A stretch of DNA of 64,000 nt from positions 744,001 to 808,000 of the forward strand of contig JAAROD010000080.1 of the NCBI GenBank assembly GCA_012274445.1. The letters are read 5' to 3'. The DNA is from Sclerotiophoma versabilis (lineage: Eukaryota > Ascomycota > Dothideomycetes > Pleosporales > Didymellaceae). Shown one piece after another: positions 24,454 to 33,884 of this stretch (position 1 is its first letter; every line of letters starts with the position of its first letter). The notes under the pieces were generated by a model. The model searched no databases and was not told the origin of the DNA. It saw only the letters and a program-made list of their open reading frames with translations. The translations under genes were made by a program, and so were the position numbers.

Positions 24454-25899
24454 TCAAAAGCCCTCCTTGTCCTCGAAATATTTCCTGCATTCATATACCG
24501 CCCTGAACGGGATGATAAACACAGGATGAATCTTTCCCACAACATCACTCGCATCCCATACAGTATCCTCCTCATACAACCCTTCAGCCTTCCAACGGTA
24601 CGGCGCACCCAATCCAACCTCCCCAAGACCCTTGTTGATGTTCTCATCGTATACGTAACGGTGCTGCGCAGCGCTCAAGCCAGCTAAGTTATAGCAAGTG
24701 TGATAAGCATCTGAGCGTTTGCCAGGCTTATCTCTCAGACCACCCTTCTTGTCTTGAGCAGCTGCGAGAATATAGCGCCCAAGTGCCGCTCGGTTCCATA
24801 TTCCAGTTTTTGTTACAGCTTCTATAAGAGACCAGCAGCCGCCTACCCAGTGCGAGTAGCAACCGTCGACGAGTTTGTTGGTACGGCCATTATAACCACC
24901 TTCGGGAGTACATTGACGGGAGGACATCCAGTGGACTAGAAGTGGGATGTTGAGGTATTTGTTCAATGTTTCTTTTGGAGCGCCGAGGATAGAAAGACAC
25001 CCAAGACCACAGAATGCGTAGGCACCGTGAGCTTCATTGCCGGGAGCCGCGGAAATGCCGCCATCCCAGGACTGACACTTCAACACCCAATCGCCAAGGT
25101 TGTCTGTAAATGTTGTGAGGCCGTATTGTCGAGCTGGTGAGTCATTTGGCAGCTCTAAAGGCAGGTTGAGCAGCGACAAGAGAACCATTGCGCAGAATGC
25201 ACCTCTTATATCCTCCTCGCCTCCTTTACACATAGTAAAGCCTCCGTCTGCCTGCTTCATACTACCCAAAAAGTGCCACATCGTCTTGCGGTTGATCGAT
25301 TCGTATGTTGCTTCGCCCCCTGCTGTTGCTAACGAGAGCGTGGCAGCATATGAGCATGCAAGATGTGGCAGTTGGCCGTAGCCACCACCAAATCCACCAT
25401 CCGGATGCTGCACCAATGTGAAGGTATGTGCTGTTCTCCGCTGATATTCGGAGACATCTTCACCTAGGGCCGTTAAGCCTTGTAAAGCCCAGTAGATGAT
25501 CCATGGTCGTGAAGCGTCCATCATAGCGAAACCTCCCGGGTAGTCATCCAGTGCATCTTCTAGGTACGGTACGTGTTTCTTGCGTTGCAGCTGTGGGATG
25601 CCATGTGAGTTTAGTGGGAAGTCATTGGGATTCCCCTCCAGGAACGGTAGGATGATCTTGAGCGTTTCATCCTGGGTCTTCGATGTACTTGTTTGCAGGT
25701 CTTCCTCAATTGGTACACGTATGCTTTCCAGGTAAGCGATATTCGCTTGCTCTTCAGGTGTTGCTGTGCCCATGTCTTCGTATTCGTCATCCGAACCCAG
25801 TTCTGCATCTGATAGCTCTTCTATCCGGTCTTCTCCGGAGACAATATCCTCCAGGCGTTCAGACGGCACCTGCGTCGAGCTCCGTAGAGGGACTGTCAT
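24454..25899 (-). CDS. RAM1: Protein farnesyltransferase beta subunit
   Basis: Catalytic zinc subunit that moves farnesyl from FPP to the Cys of CaaX proteins such as Ras and mating pheromones. Single exon, 481 aa. It has the repeated alpha-alpha barrel units (HPDGGFGGGYGQLPH, KQADGGFTMCKGGE, CQSWDGGISAAPG, CTPEGGYNGRTNK). The zinc ligands are visible as Asp345 and Cys347 in LVDGCYSHW and His400 in YHTCYNL, with spacing like the yeast enzyme. An acidic N-terminal extension precedes the barrel. The start ATG at 25899 is the first in frame. Confidence 0.97.
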   Translation of the reverse strand: MTVPLRSSTQVPSERLEDIVSGEDRIEELSDAELGSDDEYEDMGTATPEEQANIAYLESIRVPIEEDLQTSTSKTQDETLKIILPFLEGNPNDFPLNSHGIPQLQRKKHVPYLEDALDDYPGGFAMMDASRPWIIYWALQGLTALGEDVSEYQRRTAHTFTLVQHPDGGFGGGYGQLPHLACSYAATLSLATAGGEATYESINRKTMWHFLGSMKQADGGFTMCKGGEEDIRGAFCAMVLLSLLNLPLELPNDSPARQYGLTTFTDNLGDWVLKCQSWDGGISAAPGNEAHGAYAFCGLGCLSILGAPKETLNKYLNIPLLVHWMSSRQCTPEGGYNGRTNKLVDGCYSHWVGGCWSLIEAVTKTGIWNRAALGRYILAAAQDKKGGLRDKPGKRSDAYHTCYNLAGLSAAQHRYVYDENINKGLGEVGLGAPYRWKAEGLYEEDTVWDASDVVGKIHPVFIIPFRAVYECRKYFEDKEGF

Positions 25900-26238
25900 C
25901 TTTTAACTCTTCTGCTAGCCTGACAGGGCACGTGAGGTAGGCTTGTATGAGTGGTCGAAGCAAACAATGGTTGTTGCTTCTGTTGTTACTATTGTTCGTA
26001 GTCGCGCAGCTTCCGCAAGGGGTTATGTCATGTCATACAGCAAATTTGTGGCGCACATCCAGACCCCAGAGAGAACAATGTTTGTAACTACCCCGCGTGT
26101 TTGCGCAAATGAACTGTGAAGATGTGAAGTGGAGTTGGAGCTTGTGCTTGGAGCAGTTTGGGCAGTAGCGTCTTGGCGACAAGGTCTGAACTAGGAACTT
26201 TCTATCTACCACACTGAAGCATGTTGACAACGCGTCCC
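25900..26238. promoter_or_regulatory. RAM1 promoter and cupin gene 3' flank
   Basis: About 340 bp between two minus-strand genes; no specific element recognised. Confidence 0.45.
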
Positions 26239-26787
26239 TCAGTCTGAAGACCTTACACCCGCCATTCCCGCTAATTGTTCGCCGAATTTCTCACCCGCAA
26301 TCTGCAACGGCTTGCTCTCCTGCAATACGAACAACATCCTTGTCCACTCCGTTTTGCTCTGGTTGATCCATTGATGCATCGTCCCACGCTGAATCGCAAC
26401 ATCGCCTCGCTTCATAATGCGCTTCTCGCCGCTATCCAGTAACAGTTCCACTTCTCCCTCGAGCACACATCCGTAGTCGAGGCTCACAGTTCGGTGCATC
26501 GTGCAAGCTGTGTTGGGAGGGATGTCGACGTGTCGAAGCACGGTTCCACCTGCTATAACCAGGCCTGGTGGGCTATTCAAGAACTTCTCGTACACCTTGA
26601 GGTCCTGATCGTCTGTCATGTCAACGGGGAAGCCCCTCGTGGTGTAGCTGAGGGCGAATGCGATGCCGTCATCGTTGGCTTTCATTTTGCTTTCCTCATC
26701 GAAAGCGTTGCTGAAGATGGCCTGGCCTTTATCATTGTGGCCGGTAATGTATCTCTGGATCTTGGGGAGAGCACCGATATGTGCCAT
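26239..26787 (-). CDS. Cupin-domain protein
   Basis: A single-exon, 182-residue member of the small fungal cupin family. The conserved barrel reads MHRTVSLDYGCVLEGEV, then LLDSGEKRIMKRGDVAIQRG, then TMHQWINQS, so metal-binding His residues of both cupin motifs are present. The N-terminal half (PKIQRYITGHNDKGQAIFS) is typical of cupins found beside biosynthetic genes in Pezizomycotina. The gene is divergent from an MFS transporter gene 0.7 kb away, so the two may share control. The substrate is unknown. Confidence 0.88.
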   Translation of the reverse strand: MAHIGALPKIQRYITGHNDKGQAIFSNAFDEESKMKANDDGIAFALSYTTRGFPVDMTDDQDLKVYEKFLNSPPGLVIAGGTVLRHVDIPPNTACTMHRTVSLDYGCVLEGEVELLLDSGEKRIMKRGDVAIQRGTMHQWINQSKTEWTRMLFVLQESKPLQIAGEKFGEQLAGMAGVRSSD

Positions 26788-27499
26788 ATTGGGCGCCAGT
26801 CCCAGGACGTGGGTAGGACGAAAGATTGAAGTTTTTGGTTGTGCTGACGGAGATAGGAACGATCTTTCGACTCTGTTTGCTAAAGCTGTTACCGCTTTGT
26901 GTCTAGACTAGATACTTAAAAGCCTTACTCCAGTACCTGTTACACTCGATTCGGGGAGCCGAAGTTCGGAATCGGAAGCCCGGAGTCCGGAGAATGTTTC
27001 GTTCTCCGCGTACCGAGATCGACCGTCAACATCATGCGCGTACCTGCAGTATGGAGTTTTTTTTAAAGTCTTTTGGAAGTTCTGCTCGTAATTGTAGTAT
27101 CTTAGTTCGTGCTTGTGAACGCTGTGACTTTGTTATCATCGATGATGGTGCTACACAGCATATGACCACAATCGACACTTTCCTTGATGTCTCAGGACAG
27201 GCTTAGTAGTGACAGAAAACGCCTTTGTTGCTACCTCCACTCAGCGAGTACGACGACATCGTATGTCGAAGACATGTCTCAATGGTCATGGCTGTGGAGT
27301 ACGCGATGCCTACCCCGCATTCATAGCTCCAGCTGTAGCCTTGATGCTTACCTCGAGCCAATCAGCCTCAGCATCTTGCTGATCATGCCTCTCAACGGCT
27401 TCCTCTTCCAATGTCAAATTTTCCATTTTGTCACCTCAACTCAAGAACATTTGAATCAGGCGGCTTATCGTGACTGCGACCGTGTAGCAGTGTAGCAAC
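26788..27499. promoter_or_regulatory. Shared cupin/MFS promoter
   Basis: 712 bp between divergent starts, with a cluster of CGG/CCG triplets at 26952-26990 (separate entry). No supported coding sequence. Confidence 0.55.
26952..26990. promoter_or_regulatory. CGG-triplet cluster, candidate Zn2Cys6 binding sites
   Basis: Within 39 bp there are CGGGGAGCCG (CGG-N4-CCG, 26952-26961), two direct CGGAA units (26967, 26973) and CGGAGTCCG (CGG-N3-CCG, 26981-26989). Zn2Cys6 dimers are known to bind paired CGG triplets. The site lies about 165 bp upstream of the cupin start and 510 bp upstream of the MFS start. Binding is inferred, not shown. Confidence 0.4.
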
Positions 27500-29014
27500 A
27501 TGGCGGCGCGTGTACAGCAAGATGTTGAACTTGACACACTGCGTAGTTCCAGCCGCGCACATGTGCATAGGCACGCGGCACAGCAACAAGACATGGTTGA
27601 GGAAATTGAACAAGCATCGCTACCACCCACCGACAGAGGTCACGAAGCGTGGCTGGTATTGGCTGGATGCTCCTTGATTCAAATTCCTGTCTGGGGTAGG
27701 TGGTCCAGCTCTTGGTGACCTAGGAAGAATGCTCACAGTCTCAAAGGCTATTCTCTCGCCTTCGGTGTATTTCAGGAGTATTATGGAAGTCACCCGGACG
27801 AACTGAAGGGTGATTCGAGCAGTGTCGCTGTAGTCGGCATCACCATGACGGTACGCTGCAGTTGCGGAAGTATGAGAATGTGAAATACTAATCTCTACAG
27901 GGCATTATGTACCTGATCTCACCTTTCACATTCACAGTTCTTACTCGGTGGCCTCGTTTGCGTCGTTGGTTCGGACCACTCGGTCTGGTCTTGACGACTA
28001 TCGGCTTTGTAATGTCCTCCTTTTCAACGAGGGTTTGGCAGTTGATCGCGACCCAAGGTGTCGTTTGCGCCTTAGGCTGTGGGTTGCTGTTCACTCCTAC
28101 GACATTATATCTCGATGAGTGGTTTTTCGAACGGAAAGGCCTCGCCTACGGCGTCATGTGGGCAGGCAAGTCAGCCGCTGGGGTGGCAGTCCCCTTCGCC
28201 ATGGAAACCTGCCTCCAGAAGTTCGGGCCTAGCGTTACACTCCAGGCATGGAGTGTCATAACGGTGAGATGAGAACTGTGAACGGATTTTGAATACCATT
28301 AATCGGCTCTAGGTCTTGTTGTCGGCACCCCTCCTCTACTTCCTCAAGCCCAGGATCCCATTGTCTCAATCTGCCGCCGTTCGCCGCATCAGTCTTAATT
28401 TTATTTACCTTCCTGCTTTCTGGATGCTTCAGGTCGGCAATGTGCTTCAATCCTTGGGCTATTTCCTCCCTTACACCTATCTCTCCACTTATGCTGTCCA
28501 GCAACTTCACGTCTCTACCACCATGGCCACCGCTCTCCTCGTGTTGATCAACGTTACTTCTATCCCTGGCGGTATCGTGATAGGCGGTCTTGGTGACTAT
28601 CTTCACATCACCACTACGATATTAATTTCGACACTTGGCTCTGCGCTCGCTGTGTTTCTCTTCTGGGGCTTTTCGACTCAGACGGCCCTGCTGGCTGTAT
28701 TCAGTATCACGTATGGCTTTTTTGCTGGAGGCTTCAGTTCAACCTGGTCTGGAGTGCTCCAGGAACTTAAGTTCCAGAGTCCTGCGCTAGACACGGGGTT
28801 TATCTTTGGATTGCTGGCTGGCGGGAGAGGGATTGGGAATGTCATTAGTGGGCCACTGAGTGTCGCGCTGGTGACAAGTGATGGGTGGATGAAGGATGGG
28901 AATAGTTGGGGATACAATGGTCAGTATGGTGGAATCATCTTATTCACTGGGGTCACGGCGTTGCTAGGTGGATGGGGTGCGTTAGCAAGGGTGAAATGGA
29001 TGTGTAGTACTTGA
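27500..29014 (+). CDS. MFS transporter, monocarboxylate-porter-like
   Basis: A 12-helix major facilitator of the MCT-like fungal group; the substrate is unknown. Four exons: 27500-27695, 27747-27850, 27901-28263 and 28313-29014, with introns of 49-51 nt, 454 aa. The joins restore VWGYSLAFGVFQEYYGSH, VGITMTGIMYLISPF and SVITVLLSAPLLYF. The cytoplasmic N-terminus is polar (about 50 aa), helix 1 follows EAWLVLAGCSLIQ, and RWFGPLGLVLTTIGFVMSS matches the loop-2 to helix-3 region of MCT proteins. The first intron uses acceptor CAAAG rather than the nearer ACAG, because only that keeps the frame and the family pattern. Confidence 0.88.
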
Positions 29015-31301
29015 TCGATAGGATAGATAGGGTAGGGATATAGTGGTAGGATTATGGAGCTCTTCAGTGTGGGCGGTGGTGCCTAGTCGTTCGCTACGGC
29101 TCATACTGGCAACTTCGAATGTCCTATCCTCTACGAAGTGAAGTGCGCACGACCCAGACCCTGAGAAAGCAGACGCAATTCATAACGCAACAGAAGCGTT
29201 CCTTCCTTCAGCACAAATACCCCCGGCAAGTTATCACTTGGCTGAAAACTCTTGGTTCCTGCACGTCAGCACGCGCAAAACTACGACACGTTCTCCCATA
29301 AAGATAGTCAAACTGGCGAAGTTCATCTCCAGAATAGCAGCTATCGACCAACACCCCCATTCAAAACTATATAGCTGGGCGCTGCCCGAGGCGGGTCGCG
29401 GCTTTAACGCTTCGAATTGTCTACGCTCGCTGTCTCTTACCCCCACACTTTGCCGTTGTCGCACAACATGGTCCGGGTGAGTCCACAATCTTTTCTCACA
29501 TTGTTTGAAGCCATGCTGACCGCATCAGCAATATTTCCACTCTCGAGCCGTGCAGCCACGAGCCAAAACTAACGATTGTTTCTCGCCAACGCCAGTGCGC
29601 CGTTCAGGTACGACGGTGAGCGACCTCGGCAAGCTCCGTACGACCACAACGATAGCATGATTCATATCCACTTGCAAGGTGATTGGGCTACTCTGCAATG
29701 AAAATGATTCCGGGCTCAGGCTCGGGCCTTCCGATAACGCCAAATATCCGGGAGGGGATGCAAGACATCACCGAGGTTCTTCAAAGTAAGGGAAGAGGAG
29801 GTCCAATGTTGTCAAACGAAACACCCGGCAGATTTGATCAAGAGGGAACTCGGGATGGTGCACCTCACAACTTGTCACCGTTCGTGTAACACCACCACGA
29901 CACGCTCGTTGGAGCATCCCCAGTCCCTACTTTCTGTCGAGTCGGCCTCACAGTCAAAAGCCAGCTTCTGCATGACATGCTGAACGTCCCTAAACTGGCA
30001 AACTTCTAACCTGAGTCTGGATGCAAGGCAGTACTGCGGGTGTAGTCACGGTTGCACGCTGCGGGAGCGTGGTTACGCAGAACGCGCTGATGACATGCAC
30101 ATGGATCCGAAGCCACCGTTGAGAATGCAGATGGCGAGTCAACTCTGGCAGATGCTGCATCGAGCACGAGGAAGCGCCGAACAGATAGCAGAGTGGGTTC
30201 AGCGCGTGGAGTCAGTCAAGGCGCTCATGCTCCCATCGCTTTTGGAATGTACAATGACGATGAAGCGCTCTGGCAGGCGTTCTTGAAGGTGTCGGTGAGT
30301 TTGGCACTTCAATAGCAAAGTGCCTTTGAAGCATCGTGTTGCCAGGGCATGCCGGTGAGGCAAATGGCGCGGGCTGCCCCTGGCCTGCAAAGCATGTAGG
30401 GCTTGCGAGTCTGGCAGTCATGGACCTGTCAGGCTTCAAGGCTTGGATTGTTAGATCGGTCGATTGCGGGCGGCCAGCACCGCAGCGATTCATGCTAGGC
30501 CTCACGTCGAGGCACTGTGTCTGCTGAGGCTCTCCTGCACGCCCAGCGCAGTCAGGGACGAGCACAACGGGATGCAGGCTTTGGAAGAGTCGACTCTGGA
30601 GGTTTGCTTGTTGCGGCAGCATCCTTCGCGGTCCCCTCTCCGCACGCTGATCCTACTGGACCCCGAGTCTAACGGATATCGGGTGCTTATCGAGGAGGGG
30701 CTGCTTCGATTGGCGACGGCAGATGCCGAGAAAGCGCGAGATGCTCGGCCCATGGCAACACAGCTGGTGAGGCGTCAGCAGGCGGACAGGCGTGCGCTGA
30801 ACAGACAGGCGGGCAGGCAGCACGCCCTGGTCGAGGGCGAGCACCACAGTGTCCAAGCGGGCGAACCCAGCCCCGTCTGTCGCTGCATACGAATGCACCC
30901 ATCGCGCGGTGATTTTCCTCGCTAGCAGAGGATCCTCGCACGCAGCCTGACTCTCGCCTGCATCACCTCCCCTCGCGCACAATTCCCGGCGTTTGCATGC
31001 CAGGCACCCTCGTCCACCGCGCTGCTGCATCAGGATTTTCGCAGTGGTGAGGTGCGAATCGTGCGGGCGGACTACTGCAGCGCCAGCAGCGCTACCGCCG
31101 GCCATAGGCAGATCGAGACGCTTATTGGTGTGTGGGGCTGCCCTCACCGACTTTTGGCAGCTGCGAGGCCCGTGCAACGCGACTGTTACCCTCTGGTCCC
31201 CTCCAGGTCTGCTTACGTTCTGTGCTTACACCGCTCACCATCAGCTCAGAGCGGCTGAGCACTCGAACACTCGACCACCAAACACCTCTCCGTGGCCCAA
31301 C
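29015..31301. other. Intergenic, one weak small-gene candidate
   Basis: About 2.3 kb before the polyQ regulator. A possible small spliced gene begins at 29468 (see findings). The frames at 30095-30925 show no domain. The right-hand 300 bp are open in the regulator's frame but lack a convincing start and are probably 5' UTR. Confidence 0.45.
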
Positions 31302-33884
31302 ATGGAGAACCATCAGCACATAGACTTCGACAGCACCCTCTACGGTGTCGAGGGAGGGTTTGACCCGTCCTTCGACCCCAACCACCAGACATACACGCAG
31401 TACCAGACCTGGCCGCTGCCCACATCGCCCGGCGCAATGCCGCAACAACAACAACAGCAGCAGCAGCAACAGCAGCAGCAACAGCAGCAGCAGTACCAAC
31501 AGCATGACGCTACCCAGCAGCAGCACCACCACCAACACCAGCAGCACCACCACCAACAGCACCACCAGCAGCGCCGCATCCAGTCCGCGGCCGCGACGAC
31601 TGCCCAGCACAACACCATGCCCGCTGTGACGACCGCAATCGCTCCCCTCCAGACTGCCGGCCTCGGCTTCCCGGCGGCCATGCAGCCCATGAACCCAATG
31701 CTGGCGACCTGGATGAACATCAACACCGACGGCTTCGCCCAGGACCCGTACATGACCCCAGGCGGCATGGGCATGACCACCAGCTTCGACTCGACGTTCG
31801 GCGGCCAGCTGCAGACCTCCCCCGTTGACTTTGGTATCAACCCAGCCCACATGATGTCGTCCATGTCGATGCCCTTCAACATGATGACCACCACCACCAT
31901 GGACATGCCGAACATGAATGCGCACTTCGGCATGGGCGACTTTACGCAGGAGTTCAACAACATCAACCCGCAAGATTTCCCCCACTCAAACGTCAGCATT
32001 GGCAGCGGGTCGCCAGGTGAGCAGTGGATGGAGGTTCGCTCCCTATCAAGCAGCGACGCCGGCTGGGTTGATGTCGGCGCGCACAACCCCCGCCATTCCT
32101 ACGACTTCTCTGACTCCTCCGCCATTGTCTTCAACCCCGCGCAGTCGCTCCACATCCGCACCTCCTCGGACTCGACGAATTCAAACCAGTCAGACGTACC
32201 CCGCTCCGCTGGCTCTCTAGGGAGCTTCGAGGAAATCAACTTCCCTATGAACTCGCCCGGATCAGAAAACAACCTGTCGCTAGTCCACTCGCACGCACAC
32301 TCCGATGACTGCAACCACGGTCATGGACTGCCGCTTGACCATGGCTACGACAACTACATCTCGCCAAACCAATCTGTCAGTCCGCCAATGACACGCATCG
32401 AGCCCGTCGTCATCAAGCAATCTGCCAGCAGCTCGGCTTCCCCAACCTCCTCGGTTGTCAGCTCACCACCCGCTGTTCGCCGAAGAAAGTCACCTGCTGG
32501 CCCCGTCAATGCCGGTGCAAAGCCCACCAAGACCATTGTCAAGAAGACACCCGCTCACACCACCAAGAAGGACACCACTGGCGAAAAGCGCGTTGGCCGA
32601 AGACGCGGCCCTCTCAGGCCAGATCAGCGTCAACAAGCTCACGAGATCCGCAAGCTCCGCGCTTGCTTAAGGTGCAAGTTCCTCAAGAAGACCTGCGACA
32701 AGGGCGATCCGTGTGCTGGCTGCCAGCCATCCCACGCACGTCTTTGGCAGGTACCGTGCACGCGCATTGACATCAAGGACATCGCGTTCTTCATGAAGGA
32801 CTGGAAGGCGGACTACGAACGCCACGTTAGCCTTGGCTTCTCCATTGGTAACATCAAGGGCTTCTCGCCGCATGAACGTCCTATCTACGTCACCCACGGC
32901 TATGGTCACTACCTGCCCATCATGGCTCGTGAGGTCTACGTTCGTGACGAGAAATGCTTTGGTGTTGACTGGCACGAGACCCTCAGTGGCTCGCACTTTG
33001 AGATCAACACTGCCAAGCTTTCCGCTGGTATGGAGGGCGTCTCGCGCAGTATGCTGAGCGACTATCTCGACCGTCACATCGATGGTGGCTTTGAGAACTT
33101 TGTCGATGAGTACTTCGAGGGTACCTACTTTGTCACTGAGCTGCTGAAGACTGCCTACCGCTACTACACTCGCGAGAAGCTGCCTGTCATTCGCAAGGCC
33201 CTGAAGCTTGTCATCGCTTACAACCTGACTCTTCACGTAACCATGGTCGAAGGCCTCGGCGACGAGGAGACTCCTGGCAAGGTTGAGGACACGTCATCCA
33301 AGTTCTGCGGTACCACCATCGCTCCTGTGATGATCAACTTCCAGGTCAAGTGCGCTCTTGCCGACATGTGGCGCGAACTGCAAAAGGAGGTTCTTGAAGA
33401 GCTCTCTTCGCTGTACCAGTCTGTCTACAGTGGTGACAAACTCAAGAACTGGCCCACCATCTTCATGTTGGCGGCCATCCTCCTTGCGGTCTGGGAGTTG
33501 ATCCAGTTCGACTGTAGCTACCGTGTTCCTGACCAGGCTGCCGTCAACAAGTTCTGCTCCGACATGGAGGGTACACCTGTGGGTGTCATTGTTGGTCTGT
33601 TCTCGGCCATCTCTCAGAAGCTCCCCTCGTTCCAGGAGTGGGACACCAGGAAGCATCACCACCTGCTCAACAGCAACCCGGCAGTGTGTGATGCCATGAC
33701 TGATGTTCGCGCACATGTCACCAAATATGGTAAGCTCGATACCCTACTCGGACAATCTAGTAAGATACTAATCCGACTTGCAGACTCGTATCTTCGCTCG
33801 AGGTCAGATTGCAAGTTCGACCGCGAGGACTTCGATTCTCTGTCCAACAAGTTTTTGTCTAAGCTTGTCATTCGCGCGAACTAA
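31302..33884 (+). CDS. Zn2Cys6 transcription factor with polyGln/His tract
   Basis: Exons 31302-33729 and 33784-33884, 842 aa. The N-terminal half is low-complexity: 17 Gln in a row near residue 48, a Gln/His tract, then Met/Pro-rich and Ser-rich stretches, typical of activation regions. The DNA-binding cluster lies at mid-protein (LRACLRCKFLKKTCDKGDPC), just after a basic segment (KRVGRRRGPLRPDQRQQ). The conserved C-terminal half (DWKADYERHVSLGFSIGNIKG, IYVTHGYGHYLPI) is shared by a fungal family of unknown function. The 54-nt intron near the end has classic GTAAGC, ACTAAT and TTGCAG signals but does not break the frame. Confidence 0.85.
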   Translation: MENHQHIDFDSTLYGVEGGFDPSFDPNHQTYTQYQTWPLPTSPGAMPQQQQQQQQQQQQQQQQQYQQHDATQQQHHHQHQQHHHQQHHQQRRIQSAAATTAQHNTMPAVTTAIAPLQTAGLGFPAAMQPMNPMLATWMNINTDGFAQDPYMTPGGMGMTTSFDSTFGGQLQTSPVDFGINPAHMMSSMSMPFNMMTTTTMDMPNMNAHFGMGDFTQEFNNINPQDFPHSNVSIGSGSPGEQWMEVRSLSSSDAGWVDVGAHNPRHSYDFSDSSAIVFNPAQSLHIRTSSDSTNSNQSDVPRSAGSLGSFEEINFPMNSPGSENNLSLVHSHAHSDDCNHGHGLPLDHGYDNYISPNQSVSPPMTRIEPVVIKQSASSSASPTSSVVSSPPAVRRRKSPAGPVNAGAKPTKTIVKKTPAHTTKKDTTGEKRVGRRRGPLRPDQRQQAHEIRKLRACLRCKFLKKTCDKGDPCAGCQPSHARLWQVPCTRIDIKDIAFFMKDWKADYERHVSLGFSIGNIKGFSPHERPIYVTHGYGHYLPIMAREVYVRDEKCFGVDWHETLSGSHFEINTAKLSAGMEGVSRSMLSDYLDRHIDGGFENFVDEYFEGTYFVTELLKTAYRYYTREKLPVIRKALKLVIAYNLTLHVTMVEGLGDEETPGKVEDTSSKFCGTTIAPVMINFQVKCALADMWRELQKEVLEELSSLYQSVYSGDKLKNWPTIFMLAAILLAVWELIQFDCSYRVPDQAAVNKFCSDMEGTPVGVIVGLFSAISQKLPSFQEWDTRKHHHLLNSNPAVCDAMTDVRAHVTKYGKLDTLLGQSSKILIRLADSYLRSRSDCKFDREDFDSLSNKFLSKLVIRAN
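31443..31583 (+). repeat. CAG/CAA and CAC trinucleotide tract
   Basis: A run of 17 CAA/CAG codons at 31443-31493, then mixed CAG/CAC/CAA codons to about 31583, coding a Gln/His-rich stretch of the regulator. Mixed CAA and CAG interruptions should make it less slippery than a pure repeat. Confidence 0.9.

Noticed and set aside
30464..31177. Overlapping GC-rich frames of 150-175 aa on both strands
   Set aside because: GC-rich DNA lacks stops by chance; no domain, start or splice context supports a gene.
31122..32086. Long minus-strand frames opposite the polyQ regulator (Leu-rich and Cys/Trp-rich)
   Set aside because: They are the antisense reading of CAG/CAC repeats and of the real regulator gene.
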